This document shows, piece after piece, positions 43,192 to 51,523 of a DNA stretch of 64,000 nt (position 1 is the first letter of the stretch; each line of letters opens with the position of its first letter). The stretch comes from Thauera chlorobenzoica (GTDB lineage Bacteria; Pseudomonadota; Gammaproteobacteria; Burkholderiales; Rhodocyclaceae). The stretch lies in assembly GCF_001922305.1 (NCBI RefSeq), contig NZ_CP018839.1, positions 1,240,001 to 1,304,000 of the forward strand, in the 5' to 3' direction. The position numbers and the translations under genes were made by a program. A model generated the notes under the pieces. The model had not been told where the DNA came from. It did not search any database and worked only from the letters and a program-made list of their open reading frames with translations.

Positions 43192-43822
43192 TCACCACCT
43201 GGGTGGGGGCGTCGTCGCCGAAGGCTCGACGCAGGGTGTGCAGCACGCTGCGCAGATTGTCACTGTTGTCCTGCTCGTGGCCCCAGACCGCGATCTCCAG
43301 CTCGCGCCGGGAGAACACGCGCTCGGGCTGCGAGAGCAGTTCGGCGACCAGACGCAGGGCCTTCGGGGGCAGCGCGAGGAGACGGCCCTGCAGCCGTACT
43401 TCCTGTGTTGCGGCCTTGAACTCCAGTTCGCCGTGGCGCAGCACCGGATCGGCCGGGCGGGCGGTGCTGCGCCGCGCCAGCGCCAGCAGGCGCACCTCGA
43501 GCTCCTGCAGGGCGAAGGGCTTTACCAGGTAATCGTCGCTGCCGGCCTCGAAGCCGAGGAGCTTGTCTTCCAGCGCGTCGCGCGCGGTCAGCACCAGGAT
43601 CGGGGTCGCGCGGCCCTCGGCCCGCAGCCGGCGGGCGAGCGCGAGGCCGTCGCCGTCGGGGAGGTTGCGGTCGAGGACCAGCGCATCGAACGGGGAGCGT
43701 GCGAGCAAGGCCGATGCCGTCGCGATCGAGTCGGCGTAATCGCACTGGTGGCCGCGTGCCTCCAGGTACTCGTAGATGTTCTCGGCGATCGTGCGGTCGT
43801 CTTCGATGATGAGCAGGTGCAT
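43154..43822 (-). CDS. OmpR-family response regulator
   Basis: 222-residue transcription factor. The receiver domain has acidic residues at 8-9, the phospho-acceptor Asp51 in LVLDRNLPDGDG, LVLTARD and SDDYLVKPF with the conserved lysine. The C-terminal winged helix ends in VNVHGLGYKLVN. It is the first gene of the pair with the histidine kinase and likely regulates eptA and its neighbours. Confidence 0.92.
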   Translation of the reverse strand: MHLLIIEDDRTIAENIYEYLEARGHQCDYADSIATASALLARSPFDALVLDRNLPDGDGLALARRLRAEGRATPILVLTARDALEDKLLGFEAGSDDYLVKPFALQELEVRLLALARRSTARPADPVLRHGELEFKAATQEVRLQGRLLALPPKALRLVAELLSQPERVFSRRELEIAVWGHEQDNSDNLRSVLHTLRRAFGDDAPTQVVNVHGLGYKLVNR

Positions 43823-43978
43823 CGGGGCTCGATGGAATCGGGTGGATGGGGGCGATGCGCGGACCGGGTCCGCTTCGGTGCTTCGGGCGCCGGGTCGAGC
43901 GCCGCATCCATTCTCCGCCCCCGCGCAGGATGTTGCGAGAACCGCAGTGCCTGGCGCGGGGTGAGGGCTTTCATCGAT

Positions 43979-44431
43979 TCAGAGGTCTGTCGGTCGGGGG
44001 GCGGCGCATCCCAGGGTCTTCAGCAGCACATTGTAAAGACGATGATCCTCTTCCAACCGCCGGACGGCGAGTCGGCGGGCATCGACGTGGGTGGCGTTGC
44101 GCATCAGCGACAAGGCATCGCGCATGTCGCTCAGCAGCAGGCTGGCTTGCGCCCGTTGCGTCCGCTGCGCGGGCAGATTCGCCCGCAAGGCGTCGAGGTG
44201 CGCGCCGAGTTCGAGGGCCAGCTGCGCTTCGTCAGCGGATGCTACCGCTTGTCCGGCCGGATCGGCCTGCGCCGCCCGCAGATGAGCGCTCACGGCATCG
44301 GTCTCGTGGCGAACCGATGTGCAGGTTTCCTGCGGAAGAGATGACGGTTCGTCCGGTGCGGCGTGCGCTTGAAGGACGCTGCCGGCAATCAGCACGGACA
44401 GCAGCGAGGAGCGTAAAAAGGCGGTCTTCAT
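43979..44431 (-). CDS. Small periplasmic helical protein of unknown function
   Basis: 150-residue protein with a signal peptide (MKTAFLRSSLLSVLIAGSV, cleavage after AHA). The mature part is alpha-helical and alanine/leucine/arginine rich with two cysteines (ETCTSV and LGCAAP) that could form a disulfide. It lies 156 bp upstream of the response regulator on the same strand and divergent from the cytochrome genes, so it may be part of the two-component unit, for example as an auxiliary sensor. No family recognised. Confidence 0.6.
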   Translation of the reverse strand: MKTAFLRSSLLSVLIAGSVLQAHAAPDEPSSLPQETCTSVRHETDAVSAHLRAAQADPAGQAVASADEAQLALELGAHLDALRANLPAQRTQRAQASLLLSDMRDALSLMRNATHVDARRLAVRRLEEDHRLYNVLLKTLGCAAPRPTDL

Positions 44432-44654
44432 GGGAAAGGCTCCGTGGTCAGGAAAGGCGGGAGCGTGGCCCATTCATCCTGAACTGGAGCTGAACCGCGG
44501 CTTCCGCCCCTCGCCGCCGCGCGCCCGTCGTGCGTTCAGCTTCGATTCATTCGCGCCCTTGCACACTGGGCACCCGATTCCGGACGAATGGCGGACGAAT
44601 GGCATCCAGCCTGCCCGTCCGGTCGAGTTTCCGACCCGGATCAAGGAGCGAACC

Positions 44655-45071
44655 ATGAACTGCAAATTCCGCACGATCGCATTGTCGTGCTGCATCGGCG
44701 CGAGTGCCGGGGTGCTGGCGGCCCCGCCCGCCGATCTGATCGCCCGCTATGCGGCCGAGGCGCGTGTCGCCGACCCCGCTTTTGCGGGCTTCTCGGCCGC
44801 TCGTGGCGAAACCCTGCATCGCACCCCCCACGCCGGTGGCAAGCCCGATACCCCGGCATGTACGTCATGTCACGGCGATGATGCGCGCGCACCCGGCCGG
44901 ACCCGCACCGGCAAGGCCATCGAGCCGATGGCGGCGTCGGTGGCGGCAACGCGCTACACCGATCCGGCGAAAGTCGAGAAATGGTTCAAGCGCAACTGCA
45001 CCGAGGTCCTGGGCCGCGAGTGCAGCGCTCGCGAGAAGGGCGACTGGCTCGCCTGGGTGGCAACGCAGTAA
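44655..45071 (+). CDS. SHP-type monoheme cytochrome c (DUF1924)
   Basis: 138-residue exported cytochrome. A signal peptide (cleavage after VLA) precedes one heme site, CTSCH at residues 69-73. The C-terminal WFKRNCTEVLGRECSAREKGD reproduces the sphaeroides heme protein (SHP) pattern in pieces: Asn114, the likely sixth ligand of a high-spin heme, directly before Cys115, which can form a disulfide with Cys123 eight residues later. SHP binds O2 and NO and accepts electrons from DHC. AAGGAG lies about 8 nt before the ATG at 44655. The next two genes encode the expected partners. Confidence 0.82.
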   Translation: MNCKFRTIALSCCIGASAGVLAAPPADLIARYAAEARVADPAFAGFSAARGETLHRTPHAGGKPDTPACTSCHGDDARAPGRTRTGKAIEPMAASVAATRYTDPAKVEKWFKRNCTEVLGRECSAREKGDWLAWVATQ

Positions 45072-45094
45072 GCACCGATCACGGAGATTCCCCC

Positions 45095-45586
45095 ATGAAA
45101 ACCGTTCCCTTCCGTCCGCTCGCCCTCGGTGTCGCCGTGCTCGCCGTGACCGTACTGCTTTTCGGCCGCGCCCGCGCCGGAGACCAGGATTACTACCCGC
45201 CGGTGACCGACAAGATCACGCTGCAGGAGTGTGGCAGCTGTCATATCGCCTTTCCCCCATCGATGCTGCCGGCAGCATCGTGGAAACGCATGATGGGTGA
45301 GCTGGCGAACCATTTCGGCGACGACGCCAGCGTCGATGCCGACACCGCCGCCGCGATCACCCGCTACCTGACCGGTCAGGCGGGCGATGCCTCGGGCCGG
45401 CCCGGCAAGCTGCTGCGCGGTCTGCGCCCGGGCGAAGCGCCGCTTCGCATCACCGAGTTGCCGAAGTGGGTGCACGAGCACGACGAGGTGCCGAAAGCCG
45501 ACTGGACGCGCAAGGATGTGGGGAGCAAGGCCAACTGCGGCGCGTGCCACCTCGACGCCCAGCAAGGCTATTTCGAGGACGATTGA
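45095..45586 (+). CDS. Diheme cytochrome c, DHC type
   Basis: 163-residue exported diheme cytochrome. A signal peptide is followed by DQDYYPPVTDKITLQECGSCH, with the first heme at C46-C49-H50, and a second heme near the C-terminus at CGACH (148-152). FPPSMLPAASWKRMM after heme 1 is typical of DHC. In known clusters DHC passes electrons from a membrane b-type protein to SHP. It sits 23 bp after the SHP gene and 11 bp before the membrane flavoprotein gene. Confidence 0.87.
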   Translation: MKTVPFRPLALGVAVLAVTVLLFGRARAGDQDYYPPVTDKITLQECGSCHIAFPPSMLPAASWKRMMGELANHFGDDASVDADTAAAITRYLTGQAGDASGRPGKLLRGLRPGEAPLRITELPKWVHEHDEVPKADWTRKDVGSKANCGACHLDAQQGYFEDD

Positions 45587-45597
45587 GGGGCGGGGCC

Positions 45598-46941
45598 GTG
45601 AAACGCTGGTTGTCTGCCTTCCTCGCCCTGGTGACGCTGGCATGGGGCTGGACGCTGCTGTCGGCGCCGGGGTCCGCCGGCGCGGGTCCGGGCAATCCGT
45701 GGGCGGTGCGCGAACATGCGCTGACGCTCACCGGGCTGTGGTCCTTTGCCCTGATGTCCCTGGTGATGGTGCTCGCCACTCGGCCGGTCTGGCTGGAGCG
45801 CCCTTTTGGCGGCATGGACCGTATCTACCGTGTCCACAAATGGGCGGGCATCCTGGCGATCGGCTTTGCCGCGCTGCACTGGCTGGTCGAGCTGTCGGCC
45901 GGCGTGATCAAGGCGGTCTTCGGCCGTGAAGGCCGCCTGCCCAAGGATCGCGGCGGCGACTTCCTGGAAGCGATGCGCGACGTTGCCGAGGAACTCGGCG
46001 AGTTCGCGGTCTATGCGCTGCTGGCGATGCTGGTGCTGACGCTATGGAAGCGCTTCCCGTTCAGGGCCTGGCGTTACCTGCATAAAGCGATGCCGGCGCT
46101 GTACCTGGTGCTGGCCTTTCATGCCGCCTTCCTGGCGCCGCTCGATTACTGGGGGCAGCCGGCCGGCGTCCTGCTTGCGCTGCTGATCGCCGCCGGATCG
46201 GTTGCCAGCGTGCTGGCCCTGGCGGGCTGGATCGGCCGCCGCCGTCGCGTCGGCGGGGTGGTGGAGTCGGTGCGCGAATCCGGCCCCGGCCTCACCCAGG
46301 TCACCTGTCTCCTGGACGAGGGCTGGCGCGGGCATCGCCCTGGGCAATTCGCCTTTGCCACCTTCGACCGCTTCGAGGGCGCCCATCCGTTCACGATCGC
46401 CGGCGCCGATCGTGGCGACCGCCGCGTCACCTTCGAGATCAAGGCGCTGGGCGACTACACCCGGGGCTTGGCCCGGCGGCTCGAGGCGGGCCGGGCGGTG
46501 GAGGTCGAGGGGCCTTATGGCTGCTTCGAGCTGCCGCGCGGACGAGGCCGGCGGGGCCAGGCGTGGGTCGCCGGCGGGATCGGCGTGACCCCGTTCCTCG
46601 CCTGGCTGGAAGCGTTGCAGGCGACGCCGGAGCAGGCCCCCGACGTGGACTTCTATTATTGCGTGCGCGACCGTGCCGCGGACCCATTCGTCGCCCGGCT
46701 CGAAATCTTGTGCGCGGCGCTTCCGGCGGTGCGGCTGCACGTCATCAGCAGCATCCACAACGAAAGCTTGAGTGCGGAAGTTCTGGGCACGGAAGTCCTG
46801 GGCGATCGCATGGGGAAAAAGGAGGTGCTCGAAGTCTGGTTCTGCGGCCCGCAAGGCCTCGCCGAGCGGCTGCGCCAGGGGTTCCGTGACATGGGCGCGG
46901 CCGGCATCCGCTTCCATCAGGAGGTGTTCGAAATGCGCTGA
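45598..46941 (+). CDS. Ferric-reductase-like transmembrane flavoprotein
   Basis: 447-residue membrane oxidoreductase. The first 250 residues hold six to seven membrane helices with paired histidines (HKWAGI, ALHWLVE, YLHKAMPAL, AFHAAF) for two b hemes. Then comes an FAD-binding barrel with GAHPFTIAG and a NAD(P)H domain with VAGGIGVTPFLAWL and the C-terminal WFCGPQGLAERL. It belongs to the ferric reductase/NADPH oxidase group and would carry electrons from cytoplasmic NAD(P)H to the periplasmic cytochromes. A GTG start at 45598 is used, with a GAGG upstream. Confidence 0.88.
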   Translation: MKRWLSAFLALVTLAWGWTLLSAPGSAGAGPGNPWAVREHALTLTGLWSFALMSLVMVLATRPVWLERPFGGMDRIYRVHKWAGILAIGFAALHWLVELSAGVIKAVFGREGRLPKDRGGDFLEAMRDVAEELGEFAVYALLAMLVLTLWKRFPFRAWRYLHKAMPALYLVLAFHAAFLAPLDYWGQPAGVLLALLIAAGSVASVLALAGWIGRRRRVGGVVESVRESGPGLTQVTCLLDEGWRGHRPGQFAFATFDRFEGAHPFTIAGADRGDRRVTFEIKALGDYTRGLARRLEAGRAVEVEGPYGCFELPRGRGRRGQAWVAGGIGVTPFLAWLEALQATPEQAPDVDFYYCVRDRAADPFVARLEILCAALPAVRLHVISSIHNESLSAEVLGTEVLGDRMGKKEVLEVWFCGPQGLAERLRQGFRDMGAAGIRFHQEVFEMR

Positions 46942-46951
46942 ACGCCCGGCG

Positions 46952-46969
46952 GCGGGCGCGCGCGCCCGC
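46952..46969. terminator. Perfect GC palindrome between convergent genes
   Basis: GCGGGCGCG (46952-46960) and CGCGCCCGC (46961-46969) form an 18-bp perfect palindrome between the ends of the ferric-reductase-like gene and the double-kinase gene. No T tract. Confidence 0.35.
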
Positions 46970-46992
46970 GGCTGAGCGGCGCGGCCCCGGCG

Positions 46993-48441
46993 TCAGGCGG
47001 CGGGCAGTTCGGTGTCCAGCCAGCGGTGCAGGGCGCTGCCCGCCGGCCAGTTGCGCAGCAGACGGGCGCGGTCGCGCCGCCAGGCGCGGGCATGGGCCGC
47101 GGCGCTGCGGTGCTGGCGCAGGGCGTCGAGGTCGATGACGACGATGCGGCCTTCGTGCCACAGCAGGTTGGTGGCCTTGAGGTCGCCGTGGGAGATGCGC
47201 TCGCGGTGCAGGGTGGCGAACAGCTGGCGCAGGGCCTCGGCTTCGGCCGCGGGTGGACCGCGGTCGACATGCGGGGCGAGATGTTCGAGCAGGTTCCGCC
47301 CCGGACACCAGGCATTGACCAGCCAGGCGCGCCGGCGCAGTGGGCCGAAGCGCTCTTCGACCAGGGCCAGCGGTGCCGGCGTGGCGATGCCGAGAAAGGC
47401 GAGGCGGTGGCCGGCGACCCAGGAATGGGCGGCGCGGCTCGCACGCCAGGCGCGCGACAGCGCGTGGCCGGCGTTCTTGATGTTGTAGCGCTTGATCACC
47501 AGCGCCTGGCCGGCGATTTCGGTGCGCGCCACCGTGCATGTGCCGCCGTCCTTGAGCAGCTGGCCGGCGGCGAGGGCGCGGTCGGGGTCGGCGAGCAGGG
47601 GGGCGAGCGCTTCGGCCTGGTCGCGCACTACGGCGCTGAAGCGGTCGAGGCGCTGTTCCACCCGGAACAGGGTGCAGTCGCGCAGGACCTTGCCGAGAAA
47701 GGCCTGCAGGCGGGCGCTGCGGGTGGCAGCGATGCGGGCGCGCAGGGCGGGAACGTCGAGTGCGGGCAGGGCATCGTCGGCGCTGCGCCAGGCCTCGATC
47801 AGGAGCGGGAGCCGGGCATCCCACCCTGCCGGCAGCTGCGCGGCGAGGATGGCGAAGTTGGCCGCGGCCTGGGCGGCATCGAGCGGCCGTTCGGGGCGGA
47901 GGGCGCGCACCGCATCGCCGTCGATCACCAGCAAGCGGTCGCCGTGGACCAGGAAATTGCCCAGATGAAGGTCGTCCTGCACCAGGCCGCAGGCGTGGAG
48001 CCGGCCGAGCAGGGTGAACGCGGGGGCGAGCACGGCGAGGGCGCGCGCGCTGCCGGCCGCTTCGGCGGCCTCCGCCTCCCAGCGTGCGGCGAGGCTGTCG
48101 GCGCCGTCGAGAAAGGCGGTGAGCAGGGCGTGGCCGCCGTTTTGCAGGGGAGCCGCGGCGAGCAGCGCCGGAGTGGGGATGGCGGCGGCGGCGAGGGCCT
48201 CGATGCCGCTGCGTTCGCGCTGCCAGTGGCGGGCGCTGGCGGGGGCGATGAAGAGCTTGGCGAGCACGCGGCGGCCTTCGAACTCGGCCTCGCCGACCAG
48301 GCGCTTGCCCGGCAGCACACGCAGCAGGCGGTGCAGCGTGAGGCTGCGGCCGTCGGCCAGCTGCGCGCGCAGCGGCAGGGCCGGGTGGCGGCCTGCCGCA
48401 CGCAGCGCCGCGGCCGTCTGCAGCGGGGCCGGCGTGCTCAC
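46993..48441 (-). CDS. Tandem LPS-kinase-like protein (two kinase-fold domains)
   Basis: 482-residue protein made of two kinase-like halves. In the first, VLAKLFIAP gives a candidate ATP-site lysine (Lys62), LHACGLVQDDLHLGNFLV is the catalytic loop (155-162, DDLHLGN) and LVIDGDAV the metal site. In the second, LVIKRYNIKN holds Lys317, LHRERISHGDLKATNLLW is the loop (419-425) and VVIDLDALRQH the metal site. Both halves thus keep HxD/DD-xxxxN and IDxD patterns of the Kdo/WaaP kinase superfamily. A GTG start at 48441 overlaps the rfaP stop codon. It follows rfaP in the core-assembly operon and probably adds phosphates to inner-core sugars, like kinase genes downstream of waaP in Pseudomonas. Confidence 0.8.
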   Translation of the reverse strand: MSTPAPLQTAAALRAAGRHPALPLRAQLADGRSLTLHRLLRVLPGKRLVGEAEFEGRRVLAKLFIAPASARHWQRERSGIEALAAAAIPTPALLAAAPLQNGGHALLTAFLDGADSLAARWEAEAAEAAGSARALAVLAPAFTLLGRLHACGLVQDDLHLGNFLVHGDRLLVIDGDAVRALRPERPLDAAQAAANFAILAAQLPAGWDARLPLLIEAWRSADDALPALDVPALRARIAATRSARLQAFLGKVLRDCTLFRVEQRLDRFSAVVRDQAEALAPLLADPDRALAAGQLLKDGGTCTVARTEIAGQALVIKRYNIKNAGHALSRAWRASRAAHSWVAGHRLAFLGIATPAPLALVEERFGPLRRRAWLVNAWCPGRNLLEHLAPHVDRGPPAAEAEALRQLFATLHRERISHGDLKATNLLWHEGRIVVIDLDALRQHRSAAAHARAWRRDRARLLRNWPAGSALHRWLDTELPAA

Positions 48442-49292
48442 TCGCGTGCCTCCGGCGCGTACTTGCGCAGGTAACGTGCGTGCAGCTTGTCCGCGCGCCG
48501 TGCCAGGCTGCGCAGCAGCGCCGCCTCGCGGCGCAGGGTGGCGCGCAGCGGCCCCGGGAAGTAGGCGCGCAGAAAGCGCAGCAGGTCGCGCCGGGTGAGG
48601 CCGATCTCGAGCGCGGAGAAGTACAGCCCGGCCAGATCCTTGTCGCGCCAGCGCCGCGGCGTGCGGCGGCGGACCTGGCTGCGGTGGAGGTCGATCAGCG
48701 ACAGGCGTAAGGCATCGGGAGCGGGCGGCGGCGCGGTGTGGAGGAGAAAATGGCAGAGGTAGAAGTCGCGGTGGTTCATGCCGCCTTCGTGCATGCGCCG
48801 GGCCATCTCGGCGACGCGCCCGATCAGGGCGCGCTTGAGCGCGGGCGGCGGTGGGTGGGCGGGCCAGTCGCGGCAGTAGTCTTCCAGGCTCACCGTCGGT
48901 GCGAGCGCCTCGGTGATGATGAACGAGTGCTGGCGGGCGGGGTTGCGGCCGCGCTCGCCGAAGGCCACGGCGCGCATCGTGGCGACGCCGACTTCGCCCA
49001 GGCGGGCGATGGCGCGCCATTCGTTGCGCGCGCCGAGCACCGGCAGGCGCAGCGAGAACAGGTTCTTGAAGATCTCGCCCCAGCCCACGCCGCGGTGGAT
49101 CTTGACGAAGTAGGCGCGGTCGCCGACTTCGGTGCGCAGCGTGCGCCGGCCTTCGAGTTCGCGGAACACCTCGCCCTGCAGCGCCTCGACCGCGGCGAAC
49201 GGGTCGCGCCCCTGCCACAGGCTGCGGAAGGGCTCGTCGACGAAGAGGGTGGTGGTCGCGGCGCGGGCCGTGGCGGAGGCGGGCGGTGTCAT
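48438..49292 (-). CDS. rfaP: LPS core heptose(I) kinase RfaP/WaaP
   Basis: 284-residue kinase that phosphorylates heptose I of the LPS inner core, important for outer-membrane integrity. It matches E. coli RfaP throughout: EVFRELEGRRTLR, YFVKIHRGVGWGEIFKNL (ATP-site lysine), SFIITEALAPTVSLEDY, MNHRDFYLCHFLLH (catalytic loop), SLIDLHRSQVR (metal site) and RRWRDKDLAGLYFS. The ATG overlaps the waaG stop by 4 bp. The only difference from the E. coli form is a slightly longer N-terminus. Confidence 0.94.
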   Translation of the reverse strand: MTPPASATARAATTTLFVDEPFRSLWQGRDPFAAVEALQGEVFRELEGRRTLRTEVGDRAYFVKIHRGVGWGEIFKNLFSLRLPVLGARNEWRAIARLGEVGVATMRAVAFGERGRNPARQHSFIITEALAPTVSLEDYCRDWPAHPPPPALKRALIGRVAEMARRMHEGGMNHRDFYLCHFLLHTAPPPAPDALRLSLIDLHRSQVRRRTPRRWRDKDLAGLYFSALEIGLTRRDLLRFLRAYFPGPLRATLRREAALLRSLARRADKLHARYLRKYAPEARE

Positions 49293-50428
49293 CGTTGGGC
49301 GGTGGCGTCGGCCGCAGGCTGCAGGATCCGGTCGGCGGCGCGCTCGGGCAGGCTGTAGAGGTCGGCGCGGGCGGCGAAGGCGAGGCCGTTGGCCTGCCAG
49401 CGGCGGCGGTCGTCGTCGGCAGAGAGCATTTCGGCGAGGCGGATGTCGAGTGCCCCCTGCTCGAACGGGCTGGGAACGACGCGGCCGGCATCGGCGTCGG
49501 TGATGTAGTGGGCGTAGCCGCAGACCGCGGTGGTGAGTACCGGCAGACCGGCGACGATGGCTTCGAGCAGCACGGTGCCGGTGTTCTCGTTGTAGGCGGG
49601 GTGGATCAACAGATCGGCGCCGAGCAAAAAGCGCGGCACGTCGCTGCGGCCCTTCAGGAACTGCACATGCTCGGCCAGGCCCAGGGCGATGGCCTGCAGC
49701 TTGAACGGCTTGGGATCGTCCTGGCCGATCACCATCAGCCGGGTGCGCCGGCGCAGGGCCTCGGGCAGCGCGGCGAGCGCCTTCAGGCTGCGATCCAGCC
49801 CCTTGGTCTTGAACCCGGAGCCGATCTGCACCAGCAGCAGGTCGTCGGTGCCAAGGCCGAACTCCTGGCGGAAGGCGGCGCGGATCTCGCCCGCGTTCGC
49901 CGGCGCGCGTCGATCCGGCGCAATGCCGGGCGGCAGCAGATGGAAGCGCCGCTCCGGCGTGCCGTAGTGGTGCACGAACAGCGGCTGCTGCACGGCGGAG
50001 ATCATCAGGATCTCCGTTCGGCTGTCGGCGCCGAACACCGCGCGCTCGTAGGCGGCGAAGTGGCGGTAGCGCCCGCCGAGGCGGTAGAGCGGGTTGCGCA
50101 GGGTCTGCGCCTTGTCCTCGAAGCAGGGGTCGGCGGCGTAATAGACGTCCAGCCCCGGCATCTTGTTGAAGCCGATCACGCGCCCGGCGGGGCGGCGGGC
50201 GAGGTCGGCGCGCACCCAGTCGGTGTACTTGCGGTAGCGGAGGTGATTGAACAGTGCGCGCACCGGCACGTGCACGACCTCGAAGGCGGGCGGCACTTCG
50301 CCCTGCCATTCGAGCACATAGACCCGGATCGCGTGGCCGCGCGCCTGGCAGGCCTGGGCGATGCGCAGGAAGTCGCGCTGCATGCCGCCGAAGGGGAAGT
50401 ACTTGTACAGGCAGAAGGCGAGCTGCAT
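49289..50428 (-). CDS. waaG: LPS core glucosyltransferase WaaG-like
   Basis: 379-residue GT4 glycosyltransferase that adds the first hexose to heptose II of the LPS core. It begins MQLAFCLYKYFPFGGMQRDF, typical of WaaG. Further hallmarks are GFNKMPGLDVYYAADPC, HLLPPGIAPDRR, IGSGFKTKGLDRSL, and the C-terminal HPAYNENTGTVLLEAIVAGLP, written here in parts. It lies between waaC and rfaP with overlapping codons. Confidence 0.93.
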   Translation of the reverse strand: MQLAFCLYKYFPFGGMQRDFLRIAQACQARGHAIRVYVLEWQGEVPPAFEVVHVPVRALFNHLRYRKYTDWVRADLARRPAGRVIGFNKMPGLDVYYAADPCFEDKAQTLRNPLYRLGGRYRHFAAYERAVFGADSRTEILMISAVQQPLFVHHYGTPERRFHLLPPGIAPDRRAPANAGEIRAAFRQEFGLGTDDLLLVQIGSGFKTKGLDRSLKALAALPEALRRRTRLMVIGQDDPKPFKLQAIALGLAEHVQFLKGRSDVPRFLLGADLLIHPAYNENTGTVLLEAIVAGLPVLTTAVCGYAHYITDADAGRVVPSPFEQGALDIRLAEMLSADDDRRRWQANGLAFAARADLYSLPERAADRILQPAADATAQR

Positions 50429-51516
50429 CAGGGGGCCTCGCTGCGGTCAAGTACGGCGGCGAGTTCGGCCCACACGCGTTCCGGCGCGACGCGGGTGAAG
50501 CACAGCGGCTGTTCTCGGGCGAAATCGGGGCGGGCGCGGTCGACCGCGCTCGGCGTGTAGCGGCAGCGTTTCTGCAGGCAGGGCGCGCAGGGGAAGTCGG
50601 ACGCCAGGTGGCGCTGGCCGGCACCCCAGGTGCCGGTGAAGCCGGGGTTGGTCGGGCCGTAGACCGAGACCGTGGGCACCGCGAGCGCCGCCGCGAGGTG
50701 GCCCAGCCCGGTGTCCACCGCGACGCAGGCGCGCGCGCCGGCGAGCTCGGCGGCGACGCCGGCGAGCGTCAGCCGCGGCAGCACGCAGGCGCCAGCAAGC
50801 CCTTCGGCCAGGCGCTCGGCGCGGGCGCGCTCGGTGTCGTTGCCCCAGGGCAGGCGCACCTGCCAGCCTGCGGCGCAGGCGCGCTCGGCGAGGCGGCGCC
50901 AGTACAGTTCGGGCCAGTGCTTGGTCGCCCAGGTGGTGCCGTGGAGGAAGAGGAGATAGGGCGCGCTGGCGCCGGCCGCCTGCGCGGCGCCAGCGAGCAC
51001 ACGGGCGCGGTCGAGGCCGTAAGGGTCGGCCGCTGCGGCGGGCCCGTCGGGCAGGGCGTAGCCGAGCGCGGCGGCGAACAGCTCGCGCACGCGCAGCACC
51101 GCGTGCCGGCCCCAGGCGACGGCGTGGCGATGGCGGTAGAACAGGCTGGCGAGCGGCTCGCGCGCCGAGCGGCGGTCGAGGCCGTGCACCGGGCCGTGGG
51201 CGTGGCGGGCGAGCCAGGCGCTCTTGAGCAGGCCCTGGGCGTCGATCACCGCGTCGTAGCGCCGGGCGCCGATCGCCGCCGTGAACGCGCGCCACTCGCC
51301 GCTGCGCCAGGCCCGCAGCGGATGCTTGCGCCAGCGCCGCAGCGCGACCGGGATGACCCGGTCGACCGCCGGGTGCCAGCGCGGGATCTCGGCGAAGCCT
51401 TCCTCCACCACCCAGTCGAAGCGGATGTCGGGCAGCACGCGCGCGGCGTCGGTGAGCGCCGGCAGGGTGTGGATGACGTCGCCGAGCGAGGACGTCTTGA
51501 CGATCAGCACATGCAT
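50428..51516 (-). CDS. waaC: LPS heptosyltransferase I
   Basis: 362-residue GT9 enzyme that transfers the first heptose from ADP-heptose to Kdo. MHVLIVKTSSLGDVIHTLPAL at the N-terminus is the WaaC start (shown in two parts: MHVLIVKTSSLGD and VIHTLPAL). FLHGTTWATKHWPELYWRRL and VDTGLGHLAAALAVPTVSVY are donor-site motifs. The stop codon overlaps the waaG start; waaF follows upstream 7 bp away. Confidence 0.95.
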   Translation of the reverse strand: MHVLIVKTSSLGDVIHTLPALTDAARVLPDIRFDWVVEEGFAEIPRWHPAVDRVIPVALRRWRKHPLRAWRSGEWRAFTAAIGARRYDAVIDAQGLLKSAWLARHAHGPVHGLDRRSAREPLASLFYRHRHAVAWGRHAVLRVRELFAAALGYALPDGPAAAADPYGLDRARVLAGAAQAAGASAPYLLFLHGTTWATKHWPELYWRRLAERACAAGWQVRLPWGNDTERARAERLAEGLAGACVLPRLTLAGVAAELAGARACVAVDTGLGHLAAALAVPTVSVYGPTNPGFTGTWGAGQRHLASDFPCAPCLQKRCRYTPSAVDRARPDFAREQPLCFTRVAPERVWAELAAVLDRSEAP

Positions 51517-51523
51517 CGCCGCG

